Notes: generated from the letters alone by a model not told the origin. A stretch of 64,000 nucleotides of DNA from Pseudomonadota bacterium (GCA_018241225.1 JAFEEG010000007.1:265806-329805), one strand, 5' to 3'; positions 36,885-45,564 are shown, counted from the stretch's first letter. Program-made: numbers and translations.

Positions 36885-37763
36885 CTAGCTGGATTTCTTC
36901 TTGTGCTGGAAGGAAGTAGGCGATTGTCCCGTAGCCGCCTTGAACATGGCGCAAAAGGCGCTGTCGGTGGCGTAGCCGCTGGCCGACGCCACCTGGCTGA
37001 CCGGCATGCCGCGCGCCAGCAGGGGGATGGCATGTGCCAGCACGGCCTGCTGGCGCCACTGCTGCCAGCTCATGCCCAGCTGGTCTCGGAACATGCGCGC
37101 CACCGTGCGCTCGCTGGCGCCAATGGAGGCGGCCCGTTCGGCCAGCGTGGCCCGGCTGGCCGGCGCGCGCAGCAGGCTTTCGCACAACTGGCGCAGGCGC
37201 TTGTCGCCCGGCAGCGGCACGTCGATGCGGATCTGCGTGGCGCGCTCCACTTCGTCGATGAGCAAGGGGGCGATCCAGCGCTCGCGTTGTGCCGCGTGCG
37301 GATCGGCCGGCGCCTGGCCGTCGGGCGTGGTGTCAAGCGCCAGCATCAGGGCGCGCAGAAGGGGGCTGATCTCCAGCACCTCGCAGTTGTCCCAGCCGGG
37401 CGCCATCCAGGTGTGCAGGTACACGGTGCGAAGCTCTGCGTCCTCGATCAGGTTCACGCTGTGGGGCATGTTGGCCGGCACCCACAGGGCGCGAGAGGGC
37501 GGCACGATGTAGCTGCCGTCGCGCGTCGACAGGCGGATCACGCCCCGGGTCGAGAAGGTCAGTTGCGGCCAAGGATGGGTGTGCAACTCGACCTGGGTGT
37601 CGGCCTTGAGGAAATGCTCCTTGGCGCGCAGCGGACGCACGGCGTCGGGCTCGAACAGGTGCGGCGTCAGCGACTGGACGCTGTGCACCGGGGTCGGCAG
37701 ACGCGGCGGCTGCTTGGCGGTGGCAGCGGCAGGCGGTCGTGGCGGCGTTTCGGTGTTTGGCAT
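36885..37763 (-). CDS. AraC family regulator with cupin N-terminal domain
   Basis: A 292-residue regulator. An AraC-type cupin sensor (about 45-130; VELHTHPWPQLTFSTRGVI, VPPSRALWVPANMPHSV) is followed by a double HTH (about 205-285; TLAERAASIGASERTVARMF and VSQVASASGYATDSAFCAMF). It diverges from the MFS/TSUP genes, and a 15-bp palindrome lies just upstream of its start. This arrangement is typical of a regulator controlling the adjacent efflux permease. It may also be cotranscribed with the SulP gene downstream. Confidence 0.92.
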   Translation of the reverse strand: MPNTETPPRPPAAATAKQPPRLPTPVHSVQSLTPHLFEPDAVRPLRAKEHFLKADTQVELHTHPWPQLTFSTRGVIRLSTRDGSYIVPPSRALWVPANMPHSVNLIEDAELRTVYLHTWMAPGWDNCEVLEISPLLRALMLALDTTPDGQAPADPHAAQRERWIAPLLIDEVERATQIRIDVPLPGDKRLRQLCESLLRAPASRATLAERAASIGASERTVARMFRDQLGMSWQQWRQQAVLAHAIPLLARGMPVSQVASASGYATDSAFCAMFKAATGQSPTSFQHKKKSS

Positions 37764-37768
37764 GGTTT

Positions 37769-37783
37769 CGACAAATGTTGTCG
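37769..37783. promoter_or_regulatory. 15-bp palindrome in the AraC/MFS divergent region (candidate operator)
   Basis: The arms CGACAA and TTGTCG flank ATG. The site is 6 bp upstream of the AraC gene start and 69 bp from the MFS start. AraC-type cupin regulators often act on a divergent transporter from such a position. No experimental support. Confidence 0.4.
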
Positions 37784-37851
37784 CGGTATCGCCATTCTGA
37801 CGCGATGGCCGCGGATAGGATCAAGAACCTCCCGCAGATTTGTTGCCAGAA

Positions 37852-39093
37852 ATGACCGCCTCCGCCACCGCATCCCCCCAACGATCACTGGGCGCGGACG
37901 CGCAGCTGATCGGCCTGGTGGGCCTGGCCCATGCCATCAGCCACTTCAGCCAGCTGATCCTCCCACCGCTGTTCCCCTGGATCAAGGACGCATTTGCGCT
38001 GACCTATACCGAGCTGGGCGCGGTGCTGACCATGTTCTTCGTGGTCTCGTGCGTGGTGCAGGCGGCCTCGGGCTTCCTGGTCGACAAGATGGGGCCGCGC
38101 CCCGTGCTCTTTGCCGGCCTGGGCCTGCTGGCGATGTCCGGTTTCGTCTATGCGCTGGCGCAGGCCTACTGGATGCTGTTCCTGGCCGCAGCGCTGGCCG
38201 GCATCGGCAACGGCGTGTTCCACCCGGTCGACTACACGCTGTTCAACCGCAAGGTGGCGCCTACGCGGCTGGGCCATGCCTACAGCGTGCACGGCATCAC
38301 CGGCAGCCTGGGCTGGGCGCTGGCGCCGATCTTCGTGGTGCCGCTGGCCATTGCCTTCTCGTGGCGCGTGGCGCTGGCGTCCGCCGGCGGCGTGGCGCTG
38401 CTGGTGCTGATCGTGCTGTGGATCTACCGGCGCGTGCTCGAACTGGACGTGAAGGAAGTGCACAAGGCCACGGGCCAGGGAACGCAGCATGCAGCGGGCG
38501 GCGAATTCGACTTTCTTCGCATTCCCGCCGTGTGGATGTGCTTCGGCTTCTTCTTCGTCTACGCGGTGGTCATCAGCGTGGTGCAGACCTTTGCGCCTAC
38601 CGCAGCGGCTCACCTGCACGCGGTGCCGGTGGCGCTGGTGGCCATGTGCCTGACGGCCTACATGGTGGCCAGCGCGGGCGGCATGCTGGTGGGCGGTTTC
38701 CTGGTGTCCGATCCGTCGCGTGTGGAGCGCATCGTGGCCATCGGCTTCGGTCTGGCCGCCACCGTCGCGCTGGTGCTGGCACTGGCCGATTTCCCGGCGT
38801 GGCTGGTGCCGGTGCTGTTTGGCGCCATGGGCTTTGCCAGCGGCATCGCCGGCCCCTCGCGCGACCTGCTGGTCAAGCGCTCGACGCCGGCCAACGCCTC
38901 CGGGCGCGTGTACGGCGTGGTCTACGCGGGCCTGGACATCGGCCAGGCCACCGCGCCGCTGATCTTCGGCACGCTGATGGACCACGGCCAGTACCGCAGC
39001 GTCATCCTCGGCCTGGCCGTGGTGCAGGCGGTACTCGTGGCCAGCGCCTTCAACGTGCAGCGCGCCCGTCGCACGGTGCTGGTCCCGACCTGA
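37852..39093 (+). CDS. MFS transporter, fosmidomycin-resistance (Fsr)-like
   Basis: A 413-residue, 12-segment permease. LVGLAHAISHFSQLILPPLFPWIK and the loop GFLVDKMGPRPVLFAGLG match the Fsr/NarK-like MFS branch that exports drugs. The start is the ATG of MTASATASP, since the hydrophobic core starts soon after; a TTG four codons earlier is less likely. It is divergent from the cupin-AraC regulator and followed 15 bp later by a TSUP permease gene, so the two exporters may be coexpressed. Confidence 0.9.
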   Translation: MTASATASPQRSLGADAQLIGLVGLAHAISHFSQLILPPLFPWIKDAFALTYTELGAVLTMFFVVSCVVQAASGFLVDKMGPRPVLFAGLGLLAMSGFVYALAQAYWMLFLAAALAGIGNGVFHPVDYTLFNRKVAPTRLGHAYSVHGITGSLGWALAPIFVVPLAIAFSWRVALASAGGVALLVLIVLWIYRRVLELDVKEVHKATGQGTQHAAGGEFDFLRIPAVWMCFGFFFVYAVVISVVQTFAPTAAAHLHAVPVALVAMCLTAYMVASAGGMLVGGFLVSDPSRVERIVAIGFGLAATVALVLALADFPAWLVPVLFGAMGFASGIAGPSRDLLVKRSTPANASGRVYGVVYAGLDIGQATAPLIFGTLMDHGQYRSVILGLAVVQAVLVASAFNVQRARRTVLVPT

Positions 39094-39108
39094 TCCGCGC
39101 CGGCTAGC

Positions 39109-39867
39109 GTGAGCGTGGAGTTGATCGCGATCGTCGCGCTGGGCGCGGTGGTCGCGGGGTTTGTCCAGGGGCTGTCGGGCTTCGCCTTCGGCATGGTGTC
39201 CATGTCCTTCTGGGCGTGGAGCGTGGAGCCGCGCCTGGCGGCCATGCTGGCGGTGTTCGGCGCGCTGGTCGGGCAGGTGATTGCCGCGGTCACGGTGCGG
39301 CGGCCTTTCGACCGCGCGGTGCTCTGGCCCTTTCTTGCCGGCGGTCTGCTGGGCGTGCCGGTGGGCATCTGGCTGCTGCCGCATTTCGACCTGCCCCTGT
39401 TCCAGCTGTGCCTGGGCCTGCTGCTGGCCCTGTGGTGTCCGCTGATGATCTTCTCGGACAAGCTGCCGGCCATTCGCTGGGGCGGGCGAGGGGCCGACGG
39501 CGTCATCGGCGCCATCGGCGGCGTGATGGGCGGCATTGGCGGCTTTGCCGGCGTGGTGCCCACCCTGTGGTGCGCCCTGCGTCAGATGCCGCGCGACGAG
39601 CAGCGCGCCATCATCCAGAACTTCAACCTGTCGATGCAGATCGTGGCCTTCACGCTGCACGTGGCCGCCGGCAACGTTCAGTGGGAGATGGTTCCGCTGC
39701 TGGCCCTGGTGGGCGTGGCGGTGCTGGTGCCCGTTCTCCTTGGCGGAAAGCTCTACCTGGGCATCAGCGAGCAGGCCTTTCGCAAGATCGTGCTGGGCTT
39801 GCTCACGGCCTCGGGTGTGGCGTTGCTGGCGGCGTCTGCGCCGGTGCTGCTCAAGCGGCTGGGCTGA
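39109..39867 (+). CDS. TSUP family permease (TauE/SafE-type)
   Basis: A 252-residue membrane protein with about eight hydrophobic segments, arranged as two repeats. The family motif is GFVQGLSGFAFGMVSMSFWAW, echoed by IGGVMGGIGGFAGV. TSUP members move sulfite, sulfoacetate, organosulfonates or other small anions. The GTG start follows the MFS stop by 15 bp. A SulP anion transporter gene is on the other side of the AraC gene, so the locus may deal with an anionic sulfur compound (inference). Confidence 0.88.
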   Translation: MSVELIAIVALGAVVAGFVQGLSGFAFGMVSMSFWAWSVEPRLAAMLAVFGALVGQVIAAVTVRRPFDRAVLWPFLAGGLLGVPVGIWLLPHFDLPLFQLCLGLLLALWCPLMIFSDKLPAIRWGGRGADGVIGAIGGVMGGIGGFAGVVPTLWCALRQMPRDEQRAIIQNFNLSMQIVAFTLHVAAGNVQWEMVPLLALVGVAVLVPVLLGGKLYLGISEQAFRKIVLGLLTASGVALLAASAPVLLKRLG

Positions 39868-39919
39868 GCGCGTCTGACAAGATGTCGGCGCGCAATCGCA
39901 GCCTCAATGCGTGCAGTCT

Positions 39920-39972
39920 TACGCAGGTGTACGCCTTGTAGCTAATTGATACGCCTGTAGAAGAAGGTACGC
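39920..39972. promoter_or_regulatory. Cluster of four TACGC repeats upstream of the 74-residue orphan
   Basis: TACGC occurs at 39920, 39930, 39950 and 39968. The intervals are 10, 20 and 18 bp, close to whole helical turns, and two copies continue as TACGCCT(T)GTAG. The cluster ends about 36 bp before the start codon of the small gene. It looks like tandem protein-binding sites, but the binder is unknown. Confidence 0.35.
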
Positions 39973-40008
39973 TGAGCGCATTCGATTTCGTGATTCCGGG
40001 AGCCCGTG

Positions 40009-40233
40009 ATGCTCAGCACCCAACAAAAAGCGCAGATCCTGAAGAAGGCGGGTCAGGCCGTACCCGCCATGCCGGGAGACACGGGCCCCGTTCTCGATGC
40101 CTGGGTTCGCGAAGTCGAGAATCTCTACGTTTCGTACGTGGCTGCCCGCGCGGCCCGCAGCCTGCGCCAGGCCGAGGAAGCTCGCCAGCTCGAGCGCCTG
40201 CGCCACCTGTCTTCCCGAACTTCCTTCGCCTGA
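40009..40233 (+). CDS. Small helical protein of unknown function (74 aa)
   Basis: A short protein, MLSTQQKAQILKKAGQAVPA onward, with a Gly/Pro-containing middle and a charged C-terminal helix (ARSLRQAEEARQLERLRHLS). No membrane segment or signal peptide is seen. GGGAG lies 6 bases before the ATG, supporting translation from there; a GTG one codon earlier is also possible. I recognise no family. It is preceded by a cluster of TACGC repeats. The gene converges with the DUF924 gene. Confidence 0.65.
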   Translation: MLSTQQKAQILKKAGQAVPAMPGDTGPVLDAWVREVENLYVSYVAARAARSLRQAEEARQLERLRHLSSRTSFA

Positions 40234-40262
40234 TCGGGCTGCCGCCCGGCTGTGGCTTGGCT

Positions 40263-40820
40263 TCAGCCGGAAAAGCCGCCTTCGCTCAGAAACGCCTGCT
40301 CCTGCGGCGTGCTTTCGCGCCCCAGCAGCTCGTTGCGGTGCGGAAAGCGGCCAAAGCGCGCCACGATGTCGCGGTGGTGCCTGGCAAAGCGCAGGTTGTC
40401 GGGCGCGGCGTGCTCGCACAAGGCCACGCTGCGGTCCTGGTCGGCCAGCGATTCCGAGTGCATGAAGGGCAGGTAGAAGAAGGCGCGCACGCCCGGGTCG
40501 GCAATCTGCCGGTCGAGGCCGGCATCCACCGCCTTGCGGGCAATCGCCAGGGCCTTGCCATCGGTGGCGTAGGTGCGCGGGTCGTCGCGAAAGACGTTGC
40601 GCGGAAACTGGTCGAGCAGCAGCAGCAAGGCCAATGCACCTTGCGCATCCGCCGCCCAGCCGTCGAGCACGCCGCTGGCGGCCGCCTCGTGCGCGGCCTC
40701 GAAGCGCGACTTGAACTGCGCGTCGAAAGCCTCGTCCTTCTTGAACCACTTCTGCGGACCGGCGTCGAGCCAGAAGTCGACCACGTCGCGGGCCGAGAAA
40801 CTTGAGTCTTGCACTGTCAT
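40263..40820 (-). CDS. DUF924 family protein
   Basis: A 185-residue all-alpha protein. Recognisable family segments are VVDFWLDAGPQKWFKKDEAFD, ALLLLLDQFPRNVFRDD, RAFFYLPFMHSESLADQ and ARFGRFPHRNELLGRESTPQE. The family has a tetratricopeptide-like fold and no established reaction. It is monocistronic; ribH2 lies upstream of it on the same strand 43 bp away. The RGRESTPQE-like ending is complete. Confidence 0.9.
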   Translation of the reverse strand: MTVQDSSFSARDVVDFWLDAGPQKWFKKDEAFDAQFKSRFEAAHEAAASGVLDGWAADAQGALALLLLLDQFPRNVFRDDPRTYATDGKALAIARKAVDAGLDRQIADPGVRAFFYLPFMHSESLADQDRSVALCEHAAPDNLRFARHHRDIVARFGRFPHRNELLGRESTPQEQAFLSEGGFSG

Positions 40821-40863
40821 GCGGCCGATGATGCCACCGGCCGCATGGGCCGCTCGCCCGGCC

Positions 40864-41382
40864 TCAGGCCACCGCCAGCATCGCGTCGACCTTGCGCAGC
40901 GCCTCGATGGTCTTCACGCAGGCCTGGGCCGCCTCGGTGCCCTTGATGGCGAAGTGGCGGTGGAAGTACTTGCGATGCTCCACATGCTCGTGGAAGTGGT
41001 GCGGCGTGAGCACCGCAGACAGCACCGGCACGCCGGTTTCCAGCTGCAGCGCCATCAGGCTGGACACCACCGTGTTGGCCACGAATTCGTGGCGATAGAT
41101 GCCGCCGTCCACCACCAGCGCGCAGCCGACGATGGCCGCATAGCGGCCCGAGCTGGCCAGGCGCTTGGCGTGCAGCGGGATCTCGAAGGCGCCGGGCACC
41201 TCGAAGATGTCGATCTGCTCGCGCGGCACGCCGCTGTTGAGCATTTCCTCGAGGAAGGCGTCGCGGGCCTGGTTGACGATGTCGTCATGCCAGAGTGCCT
41301 GGACGAAGGCGATGCGCTTGGCCGCGCCGTCTTTGGCGGCAGCGGGAACAGCGCTGATGGGAAGGTCGTTGATCTGACTCAT
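40864..41382 (-). CDS. ribH2: 6,7-dimethyl-8-ribityllumazine synthase, RibH2 type
   Basis: A 172-residue enzyme for the penultimate step of riboflavin synthesis. IAFVQALWHDDIVNQARDAFLEEM, VPGAFEIPLHAKRLA, HEFVANTV and VLSAVLTPHHFHEH match the type II (RibH2) decameric form known from Brucella and other alpha- and betaproteobacteria. The start MSQINDL has GAGGT nearby. It stands alone, not in a rib operon, and is controlled by the FMN riboswitch in its long leader. Confidence 0.93.
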   Translation of the reverse strand: MSQINDLPISAVPAAAKDGAAKRIAFVQALWHDDIVNQARDAFLEEMLNSGVPREQIDIFEVPGAFEIPLHAKRLASSGRYAAIVGCALVVDGGIYRHEFVANTVVSSLMALQLETGVPVLSAVLTPHHFHEHVEHRKYFHRHFAIKGTEAAQACVKTIEALRKVDAMLAVA

Positions 41383-41501
41383 GGTGCACCTCGTTGAATG
41401 CAGGATTGCCTGAATCAGGGCGCACGGAACCGCGCCTGCACGAAAGCGCACGCAGGCAGCAACTGCCGGCGCGCGCCTGCTACAAAGGCGCGATCACGCG
41501 C

Positions 41502-41667
41502 TCTCTTTCATCCGGACTGTGACCGTCGGCCCCGGATTCCAACCGGGTCTGCTGACCCCGCACCGCAAGGGCGCGGGCGCTCGCGGGCTTGTGCCATGGC
41601 TGCCTTCGAAGAAAAAGCCGCCTGGCCGTCACCGCCGGTGGGGAGTTTCACCCCGCCCTGAGAACGC
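41502..41667 (-). ncRNA. FMN riboswitch (RFN element) controlling ribH2
   Basis: On the minus strand the two diagnostic parts are intact. The 5' part has GGGCGGGGTGAAACTCCCCA then CCGGCGGT. The 3' part has GGTCAGCAGACCCGG, GGAATCCGGGGCCGACGG and CACAGTCCGGATGAAAGAGA. The variable P3-type arm (GCGAGCGCCCGCGCCC) is GC-rich. About 120 nt separate the aptamer from the ribH2 ATG. No U-tract terminator is visible there, so control may be translational or Rho-based rather than by an intrinsic terminator. The promoter must lie in the 80 bp upstream of the aptamer. Confidence 0.95.
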
Positions 41668-41747
41668 TTTCCGGCCGAAGCCGGAGCGCCGATTGTGCAC
41701 TGCCGCGAAGGGTGCCGCTGTCCCGCCGCGGACAAGCCCCCACGGCG

Positions 41748-43097
41748 TCAGCGCCGCAGCTTCAGGTAGCGCAGCATGATGTCGCCCATGGTTCCTGCGC
41801 GGGTGAACACCGGCTCGAACAGCATGTTGTACAGGGCCGTGCCCACTACCGTGCCCAGGCCGATGGCGACGATGGAAAACAGCGTGGTCACGAAGTTTTC
41901 CACCCCCGCCAGGCGGTCGTTGCCCACCAGCTCGGCCAGGCCGATCAGCCCCAGCGAGCCGGGCACCAGGATCCACAGCGCCGGGATGAAGGTGACCATG
42001 GAGGGCGGGCCCGCGAACCGGTATTGCACGATGTAGGCGGCCGGCGTGATCAGCACCGCGGCGAAGAAGCCGCTCATGTAGCCGCCGAACAGCGCATTGC
42101 CCAGCTGCTGGCCCGCCATGGCCACGAACAGCAGCGCCAGGATCCAGGGCAGCGCGCGTCGCGTCGTTGCGTAGTGCAGCCAGTGGCCTATTGCAAAGAG
42201 CACAACGCCCAGCCAGGGTGCCCAGCTGCGCGATGCAGCATCGGACACCGGCACCAGCAGCCGCTCGGGCGGCAGCCCCACGATGGACGCGGCCGTGAGC
42301 ATGCCCAGCATGAGAAACACCAGCTGCAGCAGGCCCGAGATGAAGCGCGTGCTGCCCGAGACGATGTCGCCATAGGCCAGCTCCACCGTGGCCACCGCCA
42401 GCGTGCCGCCCGGCAGGAAGGTATAGAGCGAGGCCACCAGCACGTAGATCGGGCTGCCCGCAATGCCGTGCCGCGCCCCGAGCAGGGCCAGCAGCGCCAC
42501 CACGAAGGCGCAGAACATGGGCAGCAGCGTGTTCACGATGCCGCCGCGGCGCGAGAGCAGGCGCAGCACGCCCACCACCAGGCCGAAGGTGGCGGCGGCA
42601 CCCACCACGTCGGCGGTAGGCCGGATCACCAGCGCAATGCCCACCGTGGCCAGCACGTGGCCCAGGATGCTCCAGCGCGCGCGGTGCGGCGGCGGCATGG
42701 CCAGGATGGCGTTGATGCGGCGCAGGCCCTCGGTCGGATCGATGGCCGAGCGCTCGGCATCGCGCGACAGCTCATAGGTGGCCTCGACCTGGTCGAAGCG
42801 CAGCACCAGGCCCTGCTCGGCGGTGAACTCGATCTGCAGGCTGGCGTCCTCGTCGGCGAAATTGACGAACACCACGGTGGGCAGGGCCAGCGTGTTGAAC
42901 TGCTTGATCTGGTAGTTCTGCGCCACCTTGCGCAGCGTGGTCTCCACCATGCCCGCGGCCGCGCCGGTGGCCAGCAACAGGTGGCCCAGGCGCAGCAGAA
43001 AGCGCAGCAGGCGCCGGCGCTCCTGCTGTGCAAGCTCGGCCTCGGACACGGCTGGTGCCGCGGCTGCTGGAATGTCTTGCGCTGCTGCTTCGCTCAT
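41748..43097 (-). CDS. ThrE-type threonine/serine exporter family protein
   Basis: A 449-residue protein with the fused two-part architecture of ThrE. The N-terminal soluble domain (FLLRLGHLLLATGAAAGMVETTL onward) is joined to about ten membrane segments. The family exports threonine, serine or small peptides. The start codon overlaps the stop of the upstream TAXI gene (ATGA), so it is translated in the same operon as the P1 peptidase and the TAXI protein. Confidence 0.88.
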   Translation of the reverse strand: MSEAAAQDIPAAAAPAVSEAELAQQERRRLLRFLLRLGHLLLATGAAAGMVETTLRKVAQNYQIKQFNTLALPTVVFVNFADEDASLQIEFTAEQGLVLRFDQVEATYELSRDAERSAIDPTEGLRRINAILAMPPPHRARWSILGHVLATVGIALVIRPTADVVGAAATFGLVVGVLRLLSRRGGIVNTLLPMFCAFVVALLALLGARHGIAGSPIYVLVASLYTFLPGGTLAVATVELAYGDIVSGSTRFISGLLQLVFLMLGMLTAASIVGLPPERLLVPVSDAASRSWAPWLGVVLFAIGHWLHYATTRRALPWILALLFVAMAGQQLGNALFGGYMSGFFAAVLITPAAYIVQYRFAGPPSMVTFIPALWILVPGSLGLIGLAELVGNDRLAGVENFVTTLFSIVAIGLGTVVGTALYNMLFEPVFTRAGTMGDIMLRYLKLRR

Positions 43098-44464
43098 TGC
43101 GCAGGCTTCATCGCCGTCAATCGCCGGCGCGTTGAATAGATGTTGCTGCGCAGCTCGTACAGCTCGTTGGCATACGACAGCGGCACGGTGATCTTGTTGG
43201 CGTTGGCCTCCAGCGATTCCAGCTCGCTGAGCAGCACCTCAGGCGCCTCGGCGCGGCTGTCGGCCCGCTGCTCGATGTCGCGCAGTTGCGCATACCAGCG
43301 GAACACCCGCGAGCGCACTCGGAACTGGTACAGCGGCGGCACCACGCGCCCCAGCGGCAGCATCAGCACCACCAGGCCGCCCAGCACCAGCCACATGCGC
43401 TCGAACAGGTTGCTGGCCCAGAAGGGCAGGTAGCGCTGCCAGAACGGCGGATTGCCGTTGATGGCGCGGTCGCCCTCGGGGCTGACCGGCAATTCGCTGG
43501 TCTTGGTGTTGGGAAAGTCGCGCGCCCGGTTGAACCAGCCGCCCGAGCTGTGGATGGCCTGCGCGCTCTGCGCGAAGAGCTGGCGCAGGGCGGGGTGGGT
43601 CTTCTCGCGCGAGAGCAGCGAGGTGGTGGTGGCCAGCAGCGTCACGTCGTGTGGTGGCAGGTCGGAGGCGAGGTCGACCACGCCGCGCGGCAGCGTCACG
43701 TCCGACAGAAAGGAGAAGCGCCGCACATAGGCCTCGGCCTGCTCGAAGTTCATCAGCTCGATGCCCGGCGTGCGCAGCAGCTGCTGCACCAGCGGCGACT
43801 GCGGCGCCGAGGCGAGCACGATGGCGTCGAGCAGGCCGGCCTCCAGCGCTTCGGCCGCCGGCGTCTGCTCCAGGTGCGACAGCTCGATGGACTGGGGATC
43901 GATGTGGTTGGCGCGCAGCATCTGGTCCACGATCTGCGGCACACCGCTGCCGGGCTTGTCGATGTTGAGCTTCACGCCCTTGAGCTGCACCAGTGCGTTC
44001 AGTTCGGCGTGCTCGCCGTTCTTCATGCGCTCGCTCTTCTTTTTCTTGTGCTCGATGCGTTGCGCCACCTCGCTGCGGTAGAACACCCACAGCGGCTCGT
44101 AGAACAGCGCCCCCAGCGAGGTCAGGCCGGCATCCTCGTCGGCCGTCGGGTCGGCGCTGCCGCCGCGCACGAAGGCCACGTCGGCCTCGCCCTTGCGCAG
44201 CAGGTCCAGGTTGTCGAGCGAGCCGTCGGTGGGCTTGAGGATGACGTCGATGCCGTTGGGCTTGAGGGCCGCCGCATAGCGCTTGCCGAACTCGGCATAC
44301 GCGCTGCCCGCCGGGCCGGTGGCCAGCGTGACCTGCTTGGGCGGCTGCGGATCGAGCCACCAGTACGCCAGCACGAGCAGGCCGACCACGATGAAGGCCA
44401 CCGGCCCGATGGAGACCAGCAGGTCGCGGATGGACAGCAGGATGAGCTTGAGTGTCTTGGGCAT
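43094..44464 (-). CDS. TAXI-family TRAP solute-binding protein, membrane-anchored
   Basis: A 456-residue TAXI-type protein. It has an uncleaved N-terminal membrane segment (about 14-36, GPVAFIVVGLLVLAYWWL), a periplasmic ligand-binding domain (VTLATGPAGSAYAEFGKRYA), a second membrane segment near residue 375 (MWLVLGGLVVLMLPLG) and a cytoplasmic helical tail. No DctQM-like membrane gene is nearby. Such anchored TAXI proteins may signal rather than transport. The ATG lies one base after the P1 peptidase stop. Confidence 0.88.
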   Translation of the reverse strand: MPKTLKLILLSIRDLLVSIGPVAFIVVGLLVLAYWWLDPQPPKQVTLATGPAGSAYAEFGKRYAAALKPNGIDVILKPTDGSLDNLDLLRKGEADVAFVRGGSADPTADEDAGLTSLGALFYEPLWVFYRSEVAQRIEHKKKKSERMKNGEHAELNALVQLKGVKLNIDKPGSGVPQIVDQMLRANHIDPQSIELSHLEQTPAAEALEAGLLDAIVLASAPQSPLVQQLLRTPGIELMNFEQAEAYVRRFSFLSDVTLPRGVVDLASDLPPHDVTLLATTTSLLSREKTHPALRQLFAQSAQAIHSSGGWFNRARDFPNTKTSELPVSPEGDRAINGNPPFWQRYLPFWASNLFERMWLVLGGLVVLMLPLGRVVPPLYQFRVRSRVFRWYAQLRDIEQRADSRAEAPEVLLSELESLEANANKITVPLSYANELYELRSNIYSTRRRLTAMKPAQ

Positions 44465-44465
44465 G

Positions 44466-45512
44466 TCAGGCTCGTGAGAAATCGCCCGCGCAGGGAATGT
44501 GCAGCGGCACGCCGCCCGACAGCATGTCGATGGCGCGCGCCGCCCGCACGGCACGCAGCGTGGCCCGTGCCACCACTTCGGCCGCCATGGCGCTGAGCAC
44601 TGTCATGCCCGGCGCCTCGGCACTCGGCGCGGCACGGCCGGTGGCCAGCGCGAACAGGGTGTCGCCGTCGCTCATGGTGTGCACCGGGTTGATGGCGCGC
44701 GCCAGGCCGTCGTGCGCCACCATGGCCAGCCGGTTGGCCTGTACCTTGGTGAGCGTGGCATCGGTGGCGATGACGCCGATGGTGGTGTTGGTGCCCGCCA
44801 GCAAGGGCTTGGGCAGGTCGCCGCGCATCAGGGCGCGGCGGGTGTCGAGCAGGTGCTTGCCGTCGGCGGTGCGCGCGCCGGCCACCACCTGCGCGGTGTC
44901 CGGGTCGAGCACGTCGCCCAGCGCGTTGCAGGCGATCAGGGCGCCCACCGTGACGCCGGCCACGGTGACCGAGGCGGTGCCGATGCCGCCCTTCATCGCA
45001 CGGTCCACGCCGAACAGCTTGCCAACCAGCGCGCCGCTGCCGGCGCCCACATTGCCTTCGGCCGGAGGCGTGGCTGAAGCGGCCTGGCAGGCCGCATAGC
45101 CGGCCGCCGAATCGGGGCGGATGCGCGCATCGCCCACAGGCAGGTCGAACAGCACGGCGGCGGGCACGATGGGCAGGGTGCCGAAGCGCACGTCCATGCC
45201 CACGCCTTGCTCCTCCAGCCACTGCACGGCCCCATCGACGGACGCCAGGCCCCAGGCGCTGCCGCCGGCCAGCATGACGGCGTGCACGGTGGAGACCAGG
45301 TTGCCCGGCGCCAGAAGGTCGGTTTCGCGCGTGCCGGGCGCGGCGCCGCGCACGTCGACGCCGCCCACGGCGCCCTCCTTGGCCAGGATCACGGTGCAGC
45401 CGGTGGGCCGGCGCGGGTCGCTGAAGTGACCGACCTCGATGCCGGCCACGTCGGTGATGGCGCCATCGGGCGCCTTGCTGGAAGTCGGGTTCGCGGAATG
45501 TCCAAGAGGCAT
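44466..45512 (-). CDS. P1 family aminopeptidase (DmpA/S58-type)
   Basis: A 348-residue N-terminal-nucleophile hydrolase family member. VAGIEVGHFSDP opens the fold; HAVMLAGGSAWGLASVDGAV and GAGSGALVGKLFG are conserved. The self-cleavage/nucleophile region is GTNTTIGVIATDATLTK, where a Thr or Ser becomes the new N-terminus. Family members release N-terminal amino acids, including D-residues and beta-amino acids. It heads the operon with TAXI and ThrE-type genes, which points to peptide or amino-acid handling. Confidence 0.88.
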   Translation of the reverse strand: MPLGHSANPTSSKAPDGAITDVAGIEVGHFSDPRRPTGCTVILAKEGAVGGVDVRGAAPGTRETDLLAPGNLVSTVHAVMLAGGSAWGLASVDGAVQWLEEQGVGMDVRFGTLPIVPAAVLFDLPVGDARIRPDSAAGYAACQAASATPPAEGNVGAGSGALVGKLFGVDRAMKGGIGTASVTVAGVTVGALIACNALGDVLDPDTAQVVAGARTADGKHLLDTRRALMRGDLPKPLLAGTNTTIGVIATDATLTKVQANRLAMVAHDGLARAINPVHTMSDGDTLFALATGRAAPSAEAPGMTVLSAMAAEVVARATLRAVRAARAIDMLSGGVPLHIPCAGDFSRA

Positions 45513-45564
45513 GGCGGCTGATTATGGAGGCCTGCCATGGCCGTTCGAAACCCCGTCCGCCAGC

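Noticed and set aside
40235..40248. CGGGC-TGCC-GCCCG stem between the 74-residue gene and the DUF924 gene as a terminator
   Set aside because: The stem is only 5 bp and no U-tract follows on either strand.
41398..43139. Long plus-strand open frames across the riboswitch and ThrE gene
   Set aside because: They are antisense shadows rich in His, Arg and Gln; the FMN riboswitch and the ThrE family match explain the region on the minus strand.
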